A stretch of 64,000 nucleotides of DNA. Source: Tropicimonas sp033101155 (GTDB lineage Bacteria; Pseudomonadota; Alphaproteobacteria; Rhodobacterales; Rhodobacteraceae). Below, piece by piece: positions 1-8,285 of this stretch. The notes below the pieces were generated by a model that was not told where the DNA came from, did no database searches, and worked only from the letters and a program-made list of their open reading frames with translations. A program made the translations under genes and the position numbers. Where the stretch lies: assembly GCF_033101155.1 (NCBI RefSeq), contig NZ_JAWMPX010000001.1, positions 248,001 to 312,000 of the forward strand, read 5' to 3'. Within the stretch, counting starts at the first letter, position 1. Every line of letters begins with the position of its first letter.

Positions 1-1335
1 GAGGTCCGGACCCTGCGCGACGAAGGGCGCGGCGTGGTTGCCTCGCTTCAAGCCCGCTATGCAGCGGAAACCGGGATAGCTTCTTTAAAAGTAAAACATA
101 ACAATGTCTTAGGGTATTTTGTCGAAACAACGGCAACGCATGCCGAAAAGATGCTCTCTGCCCCGCTGTCGGAGTCGTTCATCCATCGGCAAACCACGGC
201 CAACGCAGTACGGTTTACGACCGTCGAGTTGTCCGAACTGGAAACGCGCATTCTCAACGCTGGAAACCGTGTCCAGGAGATCGAGAAACGTTTGTTCGAA
301 GCGCTGCGGGCAGAGGTTCTGACGGGTGCGGGCGAGACTGGTGCAGCGGCCGGTGCCCTGGCGGAGTTGGATGTCGCGTCCGGTTTGGCCGATCTTGCGC
401 GGGGAGAGAACTGGACCCGGCCAACGGTGGATCAAAGCCGGGATTTCGACGTGTCCGGCGGGCGACATCCCGTGGTCGAACATGCTCTGAAGCGCGAAGG
501 AAAAGCGTTTGTCGGCAATGATTGTCTGCTGACGGCGCCGGATGACGCGGCGCATGTGCGGTTGCTCACCGGCCCCAACATGGCCGGTAAGTCGACCTAT
601 CTACGTCAGAACGCGTTGATTGCGCTGTTGGCGCAGTCGGGGAGTTTCGTGCCGGCTTCATCGGCGATGATCGGCGTTGTGTCCTCGCTCTTCAGCCGGG
701 TCGGCGCTTCCGACGACCTGGCGCGCGGGCGATCAACCTTCATGGTCGAGATGGTCGAAACGGCCACAATTCTGAACCAGGCGGATGAACGTTCCCTGGT
801 CATTCTCGACGAGATCGGGCGCGGAACGGCGACCTATGACGGACTCTCCATAGCCTGGGCAACACTCGAGCACCTGCATGCCACAAATCGCTGCCGGGCG
901 CTATTTGCCACGCATTATCATGAACTTACGACTCTGGCCACGAAACTGGACGGGGTTGAGAACGCAACCGTGGCGGTCAAGGAATGGGAAGGCGAAGTGA
1001 TCTTCCTGCACGAGGTTCGCGACGGCGCGGCAGATCGATCCTACGGGGTCCAGGTGGCTCGGCTTGCCGGGTTGCCTGCTTCGGTCGTCGAACGGGCGCG
1101 GGTTGTGCTGGACCAACTGGAAAAGGGGGATCGCGAGGGCGGGAAGCGGCAGCTTGCGCTGATCGACGATCTGCCACTGTTCTCGGCCGTCCCCCCCGCC
1201 CCGGCACCCGCGGCAAAGACAGCACCGAGCGCTATTGTCGAGCGTCTGGACGAGGTTCTGCCGGATGAGCTATCGCCGCGCGAGGCCCTGTCGCTGATCT
1301 ACGACCTCAAGGCTCTCGCGCGAGAGAAAAGCTGA
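1..1335 (+). CDS. mutS: DNA mismatch repair ATPase MutS, 3' part
   Basis: The gene enters from outside the window: base 1 is in frame and no start is needed, so about 444 C-terminal residues are present. It holds the end of the lever and clamp domains and the full ABC-type ATPase domain. Visible motifs are the Walker A stretch TGPNMAGKST and the Walker B/D-loop VILDEIGRGT. MutS binds base mismatches and, with MutL, starts strand-specific repair. The C-terminal tail is proline and alanine rich and precedes a short helical end, as is usual for MutS. It runs convergently into grpE with only four bases between the stop codons. Confidence 0.97.
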   Translation, partial: EVRTLRDEGRGVVASLQARYAAETGIASLKVKHNNVLGYFVETTATHAEKMLSAPLSESFIHRQTTANAVRFTTVELSELETRILNAGNRVQEIEKRLFEALRAEVLTGAGETGAAAGALAELDVASGLADLARGENWTRPTVDQSRDFDVSGGRHPVVEHALKREGKAFVGNDCLLTAPDDAAHVRLLTGPNMAGKSTYLRQNALIALLAQSGSFVPASSAMIGVVSSLFSRVGASDDLARGRSTFMVEMVETATILNQADERSLVILDEIGRGTATYDGLSIAWATLEHLHATNRCRALFATHYHELTTLATKLDGVENATVAVKEWEGEVIFLHEVRDGAADRSYGVQVARLAGLPASVVERARVVLDQLEKGDREGGKRQLALIDDLPLFSAVPPAPAPAAKTAPSAIVERLDEVLPDELSPREALSLIYDLKALAREKS

Positions 1336-1339
1336 ACGA

Positions 1340-1918
1340 TCAACCCGCCGGCGTCGAGGAGACACCGACCTGCGCCGGACGCAACAGCCGGTCATGCAGC
1401 AGGAATCCTTCCGTCATGACCTGGATGATGTCGCCGGCAACCGTGTTGGGAACCGGCGCTTCGAACATCGCCTGATGGATCTGCGGGTCGAACTTCTCGC
1501 CGACTGCCGGCTGAACCAACGTGATACCATGCTTCGAGAAGACATTGAGCAGCTCGCGAAGAGTCAACTCGACGCCCTCGATCAAAGCGGCAGCCTGTTC
1601 GCGCTGCTCAGCCGTTGCAGCATCCAGCGCACGTTTGAGATTGTCATAGACCGGCAATATGTCGCGAGAGAGCTTGGAGCCTCCATATTGCTCCGCCTCA
1701 CGCCGGTCGCGCTCGGAGCGCTTGCGGGAGTTCTCGGCATCGGCGAGCGCGCGCATGAAGCGGTCGCGGAACTCGTCCCGCTCGGCGCGGATCGTCTCCA
1801 GTTCGTCGTCTTCCGCAAGCGGATCGCCGATGAATTCCTCGGCATCCTCGGCAAGGCCCTCGATGGAGATTTCTTCGATCTTCTCGTCCAGCGTTTCGTC
1901 CGTCTTCTTGTCCGCCAT
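1340..1918 (-). CDS. grpE: Nucleotide exchange factor GrpE
   Basis: This 192-residue protein has the GrpE layout. An acidic, disordered N-terminus (rich in D and E, residues 1-45) is followed by a long coiled coil with the typical stretch RFMRALADAENSRKRSERD and then a compact beta domain ending near the C-terminus (LLHDRLLRPAQV). GrpE releases ADP from DnaK and so drives the Hsp70 cycle in the cytoplasm. It lies nine bases downstream of hrcA on the same strand, a common heat-shock pairing. No CIRCE inverted repeat was seen in front of either gene, so control by HrcA at this site is not supported by the sequence. Confidence 0.96.
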   Translation of the reverse strand: MADKKTDETLDEKIEEISIEGLAEDAEEFIGDPLAEDDELETIRAERDEFRDRFMRALADAENSRKRSERDRREAEQYGGSKLSRDILPVYDNLKRALDAATAEQREQAAALIEGVELTLRELLNVFSKHGITLVQPAVGEKFDPQIHQAMFEAPVPNTVAGDIIQVMTEGFLLHDRLLRPAQVGVSSTPAG

Positions 1919-1926
1919 CGTCGCCT

Positions 1927-2991
1927 CTAGCTCCGGTCCGATAGCATCCTGCCCAGCAGCTGTGCCGTGTAGTCCACGATGGGCACGATGCGTCCATAAT
2001 TCAGTCGCGTGGGGCCGATCACACCGACCGCGCCCACAATCTTTCGATCAGCGTTCATATAGGGAGAAACCACCAGAGAGGAACCCGAAAGTGAGAAAAG
2101 CTTGTTCTCAGAGCCGATAAAAATGCGCACACCTTCGCCCTCTTCGGTGAGCTCAAGAAAGTCGGCGATGTCGCGCTTGCGCTCTAGATCATCGAAAAGG
2201 GTTCGGATGCGGTCGAGATCCGCTGCTTCAGCCCCTTCTTCCAAGAGGTTCGCCCGACCACGGACAATCAGGCGCTCCGTGGATTCTCCGGCATCGGCCC
2301 AGGTAGCAAGGCCGCTATCGACCATATCGCGGGCGAGAACGTCGATCTCCCGGCGACGTTTCACGATTTCCTGACCGATGGTGTGTCGCAGTTCGGACAG
2401 GGTACGGCCTTCTGCAAGTGAGTTCAGAAAATTTGCGGCTTCTCGCAACGAAGACGGAGTCTGACCCGGTGGAGGGGTGAAGACGCGGTTCTCGACCTGG
2501 CCATCGGCGAAGACAAGCACGACGAGAGCACGGTCCGCCGCAAGCTGAACGAACTCGATATGCCGGATCGGGGCTTCGTGTTTGGGGGCAAGCACAAGGC
2601 TGGCGACCTGTGTCGCTCCGGAGAGCGCAGAGCCGACGCGGGTCATGAGATCGCCAATATCGGACTCCGGAGTGCCGAGCGTCGCATCGATCCGTTCGCG
2701 GTCCTGCTGGTCGAGATCGCGCACTTCCAGAAGTCCGTCGACGAACATGCGGAGTCCTTGCTGGGTCGGTACGCGGCCGGCAGATACATGCGGCGAGTCC
2801 AGCAGCCCGAGATATTCGAGGTCCTGCATCACGTTTCGCACCGTGGCGGCGGAAACCTTCTCGGAAAGCGAGCGTGTAAGCGTACGCGAGCCAACCGGTT
2901 CGCCGGATGTCAGATACCCTTCGACCACCCGACGGAAGACTTCGCGGGAGCGTTCGTTCATCTGGTCGAGGATCTGGGACGCGTTGTTCAT
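1927..2991 (-). CDS. hrcA: Heat-inducible transcription repressor HrcA
   Basis: The 354-residue protein starts with a winged-helix DNA-binding region (residues about 10-85, with GEPVGSRTLTR and the recognition-helix area SAATVRNVMQDLE). A GAF-like and dimerisation region follows and ends in GPTRLNYGRIVPIVDYTA, a characteristic HrcA C-terminal motif. HrcA represses groESL and related operons by binding CIRCE elements and is kept folded by GroEL. It is co-directional with grpE and diverges from rph, sharing the 124-base gap 2992-3115. I see no CIRCE sequence in that gap. Confidence 0.96.
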   Translation of the reverse strand: MNNASQILDQMNERSREVFRRVVEGYLTSGEPVGSRTLTRSLSEKVSAATVRNVMQDLEYLGLLDSPHVSAGRVPTQQGLRMFVDGLLEVRDLDQQDRERIDATLGTPESDIGDLMTRVGSALSGATQVASLVLAPKHEAPIRHIEFVQLAADRALVVLVFADGQVENRVFTPPPGQTPSSLREAANFLNSLAEGRTLSELRHTIGQEIVKRRREIDVLARDMVDSGLATWADAGESTERLIVRGRANLLEEGAEAADLDRIRTLFDDLERKRDIADFLELTEEGEGVRIFIGSENKLFSLSGSSLVVSPYMNADRKIVGAVGVIGPTRLNYGRIVPIVDYTAQLLGRMLSDRS

Positions 2992-3115
2992 CTGGGTGCT
3001 CGGATTGGCCCTGCTCGGAATTTGATTTAGGTGCCTTGGGCCCCTGAGGTCAATCGGGCTTGCATCATACGTCCGTCATCGCCAAGAGAGGGGCAAATCT
3101 ACAAGGAGAGACCCT

Positions 3116-3829
3116 ATGCGCCCGTCCGGCCGTGAAGTGAACCAGATGCGAGAGATTTCGATCGAAACCGGGGTGACCCGGCATGCGGAAGGGTCGTGCC
3201 TGATCAAATGCGGCGACACGCATGTGCTCTGCACCGCGACAATCGACGAACGGGTGCCGCCTTTCCTGAAAAACAGCGGCCTGGGATGGGTCACGGCAGA
3301 ATACGGGATGCTGCCGCGCGCGACGCATAGCCGGATGAACCGGGAAGCGAAGCGTGGGCAATCCGGGCGGACGCAGGAAATTCAGCGACTGATCGGGCGG
3401 GCGCTTCGGGCCGGCATCGACCGGGTCGCTCTCGGCGAGCGGCAGATTGTTGTGGATTGCGATGTGATCCAGGCTGATGGCGGAACACGCTGTGCATCGA
3501 TCACCGGCGGATGGGTCGCGCTGCGTCTCGCCGTGAACAAGCTTCTGAAGGCCGGCGATGTGATCAGCGATCCGATCATCGATCACGTGGCGGCGGTATC
3601 CTGCGGGGTCTATGCCGGGCAACCGGTGGTGGATCTGGACTATCCGGAGGATAGCGAGGCCGGGACGGATGCGAATTTCGTCATGACCGGACGCGGTCGT
3701 CTGATTGAAGTCCAGGCCTCGGCGGAGGGCGCAACCTTCGGACGTGAGGAGCTTTCCACGCTGATGGACCTCGCCGAAAGCGGTGTTGCCGAGCTGGTTG
3801 CGGCGCAAAAAGCGGCTGTGGAGGGCTGA
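3116..3829 (+). CDS. rph: Ribonuclease PH
   Basis: The 237-residue protein matches RNase PH in length and motifs: MRPSGRE at the N-terminus, CTATIDERVPPFLK, and the phosphate-binding area SGRTQEIQRLIGRALRA. It is a phosphorolytic 3'-5' exoribonuclease that trims tRNA 3' ends and releases nucleoside diphosphates. A strong Shine-Dalgarno AAGGAGA lies six bases before the ATG. It diverges from hrcA and is followed one base after its stop by rdgB, so the two are probably cotranscribed. Confidence 0.97.
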   Translation: MRPSGREVNQMREISIETGVTRHAEGSCLIKCGDTHVLCTATIDERVPPFLKNSGLGWVTAEYGMLPRATHSRMNREAKRGQSGRTQEIQRLIGRALRAGIDRVALGERQIVVDCDVIQADGGTRCASITGGWVALRLAVNKLLKAGDVISDPIIDHVAAVSCGVYAGQPVVDLDYPEDSEAGTDANFVMTGRGRLIEVQASAEGATFGREELSTLMDLAESGVAELVAAQKAAVEG

Positions 3830-3830
3830 G

Positions 3831-4445
3831 ATGCGTCGGTTTGACGGCAATGACCTCGTGATCGCCTCTCACAACGCTGGCAAGGTGCGCGAGATCGGTG
3901 ATCTCCTGGCGCCATTCGGCGTCTCGGTTCAGTCCGCAGGAGAACTGGGGCTGGCCGAACCGGAGGAAACCGAGGACACCTTCATCGGCAACGCTCGGAT
4001 CAAGGCGCATGCGGCGGCGAAGGCAAGCGGTTTGCCGGCCTTGTCCGACGACAGCGGCTTGAGTGTTGACGCTTTGGGTGGCGCGCCCGGGGTCTATACT
4101 GCGGATTGGGCTGAAACGCCCAATGGACGCGATTTCAAGATGGCGATGACGACGGTTTGGGACAAATGCGAAGAGCGTTCGGCGCAAGAGCCTCGTGTTG
4201 CGCGCTTTCACTGCGTGCTGTGTCTCGCCTGGCCGGACGGGCATGATGAAATCTTTGACGGTCGGGTCGAAGGCCGCCTCGTCTGGCCGCTCCGCGGTGA
4301 ACATGGATTCGGCTTTGATCCGATGTTTCAACCGGTCGGCGAGACGGAGACCTTTGGTGAGATGGATCCGGTACGGAAGCATTCGATGAGTCATCGGGCC
4401 GATGCCTTTGCCAAACTTGTAGCAGGTTGTTTTGCCGATAGCTGA
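3831..4445 (+). CDS. rdgB: dITP/XTP pyrophosphatase (RdgB/HAM1 family)
   Basis: The 204-residue protein hydrolyses non-canonical purine nucleoside triphosphates (dITP, XTP) to monophosphates and so keeps them out of DNA. The family hallmarks are the N-terminal substrate loop ASHNAGKVREIGDLL, the metal-binding SDDSGLSVDALGGAPGV, and the C-terminal GFGFDPMFQP with SHRADAF. The ATG at 3831 is used although the frame stays open upstream into rph, because the family begins just before the SHNAGK loop. The 3' end overlaps the start of hemW by 14 bases. Confidence 0.96.
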   Translation: MRRFDGNDLVIASHNAGKVREIGDLLAPFGVSVQSAGELGLAEPEETEDTFIGNARIKAHAAAKASGLPALSDDSGLSVDALGGAPGVYTADWAETPNGRDFKMAMTTVWDKCEERSAQEPRVARFHCVLCLAWPDGHDEIFDGRVEGRLVWPLRGEHGFGFDPMFQPVGETETFGEMDPVRKHSMSHRADAFAKLVAGCFADS

Positions 4446-5601
4446 TTGGCAGAACGCCGGGTTTGGCCTCTATCTGCACTGGCCATTCTGCCAATCGAAA
4501 TGCCCCTATTGCGACTTCAACTCCCATGTGGCTGCTTCTATCGATCAGGCGCGGTGGGCCGAGGCGTATCGACGCCAGATCCGTGCTTCAGCTGAGCTAC
4601 TTCAGGGACGAAAACTCGATTCCATCTATTTCGGAGGGGGAACTCCCAGTTTGATGGCGCCCCAAACGGTTCGCGCCGTGCTGGACGAAGTCCGTCAGTG
4701 CTGGGCTGTCTCCAACGATCTGGAAGTCACGCTGGAAGCCAACCCGACATCTGTGGAGATTGGTCGTTTCGAAGGGTATCGAGAGGCCGGCGTCAACCGG
4801 TTGTCTCTTGGTGTGCAATCCTTGCTCGATGAGGATCTGCGACGGCTCGGGCGACTGCATTCTACTCAGGACGCGCAGAAAGCGTTCGAGGTTGCGCGAC
4901 AGGTCTTCGAGCGGGTGTCGTTTGACCTGATCTACGCACGCCAGGATCAATCTCTTGCGGCATGGCGGAGTGAGCTGCAACGGGCCTTGGATATGGCAAT
5001 CGATCACTTGTCCCTTTACCAACTGACGATCGAGCCAGGGACGGCATTCGGACAACGTCATGCTGCTGGCGGCTTGGCTGGACTTCCGGATGAGGACCTC
5101 GCAGGCGACATGTATGATCTGACGGTCGAAACCTGCGCTTCCCATGGACTCGATCTCTACGAGATTTCGAATTTCGCGCGCCCAGGGGCTGAAAGCAGAC
5201 ACAATATATTGTATTGGTCCGGTGGAGACTACCTAGGTATAGGACCCGGCGCCCATGGCCGACTAACCTTTGAGGGTATCCGAAACGCGTGCGTATCGGC
5301 ATCCGACCCCTCTGTCTGGTTGGCCGGAGCAGAGAGCCAGTCTCTGCCCTTCTGGGAATCCCGTCCGTTGGGTGGACAGGAGCGAGCAGAAGAATATCTC
5401 ATGATGGGATTGCGGCATCGGCATGGGATCTCGCTTGGCCGTTTGATGAACATGGGAGCCGATCCGGGAATGCCGGAACGAATTCAAGAAATGGTGCAAG
5501 CCGGAATGCTCAATCAAGATGGAGAACGTGTCAGGACCACCGTGCGCGGACGAAACATCCTGAATGCCGTTCTACGCGAGCTAATTCTGGGATCGAAATG
5601 A
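4432..5601 (+). CDS. hemW: Radical SAM heme chaperone HemW
   Basis: The protein has 389 residues. The radical SAM cluster motif CxxxCxxC is at Cys20, Cys24 and Cys27 (CQSKCPYC), followed by YFGGGTPSLM and the HemN-type C-terminal domain. HemW-like proteins bind heme and were often mis-annotated as coproporphyrinogen dehydrogenase. The N-terminal extension and extra cysteine of true HemN are absent. The likely start is a TTG at 4432 inside rdgB, since no ATG occurs before the conserved GLYLHWPFC region. Its stop overlaps the start of the next gene. Confidence 0.93.
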   Translation: MPIADWQNAGFGLYLHWPFCQSKCPYCDFNSHVAASIDQARWAEAYRRQIRASAELLQGRKLDSIYFGGGTPSLMAPQTVRAVLDEVRQCWAVSNDLEVTLEANPTSVEIGRFEGYREAGVNRLSLGVQSLLDEDLRRLGRLHSTQDAQKAFEVARQVFERVSFDLIYARQDQSLAAWRSELQRALDMAIDHLSLYQLTIEPGTAFGQRHAAGGLAGLPDEDLAGDMYDLTVETCASHGLDLYEISNFARPGAESRHNILYWSGGDYLGIGPGAHGRLTFEGIRNACVSASDPSVWLAGAESQSLPFWESRPLGGQERAEEYLMMGLRHRHGISLGRLMNMGADPGMPERIQEMVQAGMLNQDGERVRTTVRGRNILNAVLRELILGSK

Positions 5602-5951
5602 AGGTATTTTGGGCCACCTTGGGCGGTGTCTCGCTTCTGCTTGGCCTCATTGGAGTTGTGTTGCCTCTCCTTCCGACCGTCCCCTTTATCTTGTTGGCAG
5701 CCTTCTGTTTTTCACGGTCGTCCGACCGGTTACACGATTGGCTGGTGGAGCATGCCGTGTTCGGGCCAAGCATCGCCGATTGGAGAGTAAAAGGTGCCAT
5801 TTCAATGGGCGGCAAGCGGCTCGCAACCCTCTCGATCGGTGGCGTCTTCGGGCTTTCTCTCTTGGCCCAACTCTCCGCGGCTATTCTGCTCCTCCAGGCT
5901 GTCGTTCTAACCGCAGTACTGGTCTTTATATGGTCTCGTCCAACGGGCTGA
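5598..5951 (+). CDS. Small inner-membrane protein, DUF454 (YbaN family)
   Basis: This 117-residue protein starts at an ATG overlapping the hemW stop (ATGA). It has an N-terminal transmembrane segment (GGVSLLLGLIGVVLPLLP), the family motif PFILLAAFCFSRSS, a soluble middle segment with HDWLVEHAVFGP, and two more hydrophobic segments at the C-terminus. The DUF454/YbaN family is widespread but its function is not established. It ends 25 bases inside the 3' end of parB on the other strand, a convergent overlap. Confidence 0.88.
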   Translation: MKVFWATLGGVSLLLGLIGVVLPLLPTVPFILLAAFCFSRSSDRLHDWLVEHAVFGPSIADWRVKGAISMGGKRLATLSIGGVFGLSLLAQLSAAILLLQAVVLTAVLVFIWSRPTG

Positions 5952-6843
5952 CCGACAGAAGCTGGCACAAGGCGTCGAGTTGATCGAGAGACTTGTAACG
6001 GATCGTAAGGTTGCCCGTCCCATCGACATCGAGATGATCGATCGACACTTTCATTCTTAGATTCGCGGAAAGGTCCGACTCAAGAGCCCGTGTATCGGCA
6101 TCCTTTTCAGGTGCCCGCTTGCGCTGGTTGTTCGGTGCCTCCTTCTGCTCCGCGTTGCGTTTGACAAGAGCCTCTGTCTCACGCACGGACAAACCACGAG
6201 CGACGACCTCTCGTGCCAGCTCTGAGGGTCTATCCGAAGTTATCAGCGCACGGGCATGACCAGCGGACAGTTTGCCTTCTCGTAGCAATCCCTGGACATC
6301 GTCCGGAAGCTGTAGAAGGCGCATGATATTTGCAATATGGCTACGGCTCTTGCTAAGCGCCTGTGCAAGTTGCTCCTGCGTATGACCAAAACGATCGATA
6401 AGTTGCCTATAACCTTGCGCTTCTTCAATCGCATTGAGGTCAGCTCGCTGGATATTCTCAATAATCGCAATTTCAAGAACTTCCGTATCGCCAAGTTCCC
6501 TTACCAGCACAGGAAGTTCATGAAGTTGCGCCATCTGAGCGGCACGCCAACGCCGCTCGCCCGCAACGATTTCGAACCCTTCAGAATCGCGGGGGCTCCG
6601 CCGCACAATCAGTGGCTGAAGAACACCCTTTTCGCGAATCGACTCTGCGAGTTCCTGAAGCGCCCCGGCCGCGAAGCTCTTCCTCGGCTGATCGGGGTTA
6701 GCTTCAATTAGTTCAATGGGAACAAATCGTTCTACTGATCCGACGTGATCTCCACCGGCAGTCTGCGGCTCCACCGAGACGTCTGCCATCAGCGCGGAAA
6801 GACCCCGCCCCAGGCCGCGAGATTTCTTGTTCTTCTTTTCCAT
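5926..6843 (-). CDS. parB: Chromosome-partitioning protein ParB
   Basis: The 305-residue protein carries the N-terminal ParA-contact motif (SRGLGRGLSALM), the CTP-binding ParB/Srx domain with GERRWRAAQMA, a helix-turn-helix that reads parS (LAQALSKSRSHIANIMRLL), and a C-terminal dimerisation segment. ParB loads at parS, spreads as a CTP-dependent sliding clamp and works with ParA to segregate the origin. The ATG at 6843 is chosen because AAGG sits five bases upstream. The frame extends eight codons further. It is ten bases downstream of parA, and two parS sites lie within 3.3 kb upstream. Confidence 0.97.
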   Translation of the reverse strand: MEKKNKKSRGLGRGLSALMADVSVEPQTAGGDHVGSVERFVPIELIEANPDQPRKSFAAGALQELAESIREKGVLQPLIVRRSPRDSEGFEIVAGERRWRAAQMAQLHELPVLVRELGDTEVLEIAIIENIQRADLNAIEEAQGYRQLIDRFGHTQEQLAQALSKSRSHIANIMRLLQLPDDVQGLLREGKLSAGHARALITSDRPSELAREVVARGLSVRETEALVKRNAEQKEAPNNQRKRAPEKDADTRALESDLSANLRMKVSIDHLDVDGTGNLTIRYKSLDQLDALCQLLSVSPLDETI

Positions 6844-6853
6844 TGGAACCTTC

Positions 6854-7663
6854 TCAGTCTGAAGCACGAACGCTGCGTGCGATCATTTCTTCCGCCAACG
6901 CCCTGTACGCAGCGCTGCCCTTTGACCGGGTATCATACTCGAGAACCGTCTGCGCGAAACTCGGCGCTTCGCTTATTCGAACGTTTCTGGGAATTCGCGT
7001 ATTGAACACAAGCTCGCCCAAAGCTTCCCGTGCGTCCTGTTCGACCTGAAGCGAAAGGTTGTTCCGCGCGTCGAACATGGTGAGAACAACACCTTCTATT
7101 CGAAGAGACGGATTCGCGCTTTGTCTCACTTCGCGCAGGGTCAACATGAGCTGGGACAACCCTTCCAAGGCGAAAAACTCGCTCTGCAATGGAACCAATA
7201 ACGAATGGGCCGCAACCATTGCGTTTATCGTCAACAGATTCAAAGATGGCGGACAGTCAATGAGTATGTGGTCGAAGCCCAACTTGGTGACTTCAGGCCG
7301 TCTCAGAGCATCATGGAGCAGAAAACTCCGGCGTTCATTCGAAACAAGCTCGATATCGGCCGAACTCAAATCGGTTGTTGAAGGCGCCACGAACAACTCT
7401 TCGCGGTGGGTCTTCTGGTAGACGTTCTCGAGCGATGCGTCTTCCAGGAGGAGATCATATGTCGTCACAGTTCGATCTGAGAGCGCAATCCCCAGGCCGG
7501 TTGAAGCATTTCCTTGGGGATCCAAGTCTACAATCAGGGTTTTCTGGCCAATCTCGGCGAGAGCGGCCCCAAGATTTATCGCGGTGGTTGTTTTCCCAAC
7601 ACCGCCTTTCTGGTTCGCGATCACGATGATTTTCGCGGCACGCGGGCTGGTCCCATCAGACAC
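6854..7663 (-). CDS. parA: Chromosome-partitioning ATPase ParA (Soj)
   Basis: The 269-residue form starts with GTG at 7663. Its first residues (SDGTSPRAAKII) resemble the usual alphaproteobacterial ParA start. A longer frame begins at 7684 inside rsmG. The deviant Walker A KGGVGKTTT lies near residue 20, with VDLDPQGNASTGLG and the Walker B region HILIDCPPSLNLL following. ParA forms an ATP-dependent gradient on the nucleoid that pulls ParB-parS complexes apart. The start overlaps the end of rsmG by a few bases, so translation is probably coupled. Confidence 0.96.
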   Translation of the reverse strand: MSDGTSPRAAKIIVIANQKGGVGKTTTAINLGAALAEIGQKTLIVDLDPQGNASTGLGIALSDRTVTTYDLLLEDASLENVYQKTHREELFVAPSTTDLSSADIELVSNERRSFLLHDALRRPEVTKLGFDHILIDCPPSLNLLTINAMVAAHSLLVPLQSEFFALEGLSQLMLTLREVRQSANPSLRIEGVVLTMFDARNNLSLQVEQDAREALGELVFNTRIPRNVRISEAPSFAQTVLEYDTRSKGSAAYRALAEEMIARSVRASD

Positions 7664-8285
7664 GCTGGATATCTCCAAGAACAAGAATAACGGCTTTCGG
7701 ATCGGTTATACTTTGCCTTTGCGCGAGCTTGAAGCGCCAGTGTTTCTCCGCTCTTGAAATTTCCTGCTCATACCGTTCTCCCTTTGGAAAAATGCAAATT
7801 CCATCCTCGGCCAAGTGAGGTTCTGCATAGTTCAATAGCTGACCAAGCTCCGATACCGCTCTCGCGGAAATGACTTGCGCCGACTGACACGGAAGCGCCT
7901 CTACTCTCTCGGCGAGAATCGTGACATTCAGTTTGAGGGTATTTACCGCATTCAAGAGGAACGCAGATTTTCGCTTGTCACTTTCGACCAGCACAAAACG
8001 TAGATCTGGTGCAAGTTCAGTGGCCAGAATGGCGGCGACCAAACCCGGGAATCCTCCACCCGAACCAAAATCGACCCATAGACCGGCACGATTGCGTCCT
8101 GGTACGAAAACTTGAGCTGAATCAATGGTATGGCGGCTCCATCCATCCTTTAGACTGCCGGACGAAACCAGGTTTATCGCGGGATTCCACTTCTCGAGGA
8201 GGGCGAGATGGGTCTCCAGCATATCCACTGTTTCACGTGAAACAGTCTCTCCGAGCACTTTCTCCAATCCATCGCCATCAAGCAT
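7656..8285 (-). CDS. rsmG: 16S rRNA (guanine-N7) methyltransferase RsmG (GidB)
   Basis: The 209-residue SAM-dependent methyltransferase modifies G527 (E. coli numbering) of 16S rRNA. Its loss gives low-level streptomycin resistance in several bacteria. The SAM-binding motif DFGSGGGFPGLVAAI is clear, with VLVESDKRKSAFL after it. The N-terminal segment GETVSRETVDML is encoded by DNA that contains a perfect parS palindrome, a dual use common in this gene. It overlaps mnmG by eight bases upstream and parA downstream. Confidence 0.96.
   Translation of the reverse strand: MLDGDGLEKVLGETVSRETVDMLETHLALLEKWNPAINLVSSGSLKDGWSRHTIDSAQVFVPGRNRAGLWVDFGSGGGFPGLVAAILATELAPDLRFVLVESDKRKSAFLLNAVNTLKLNVTILAERVEALPCQSAQVISARAVSELGQLLNYAEPHLAEDGICIFPKGERYEQEISRAEKHWRFKLAQRQSITDPKAVILVLGDIQRV
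8229..8244. promoter_or_regulatory. parS centromere site 1
   Basis: These 16 bases are exactly the palindrome TGTTTCACGTGAAACA, the ParB-binding parS consensus of bacterial chromosomes. The site lies inside the coding sequence of rsmG, where it encodes part of the N-terminal helix. parA and parB lie directly downstream, so the site is expected to nucleate the ParB partition complex. Confidence 0.95.

Noticed and set aside
2992..3115. CIRCE operator upstream of hrcA
   Set aside because: The sequence TTAGCACTC-N9-GAGTGCTAA or a near variant is absent.
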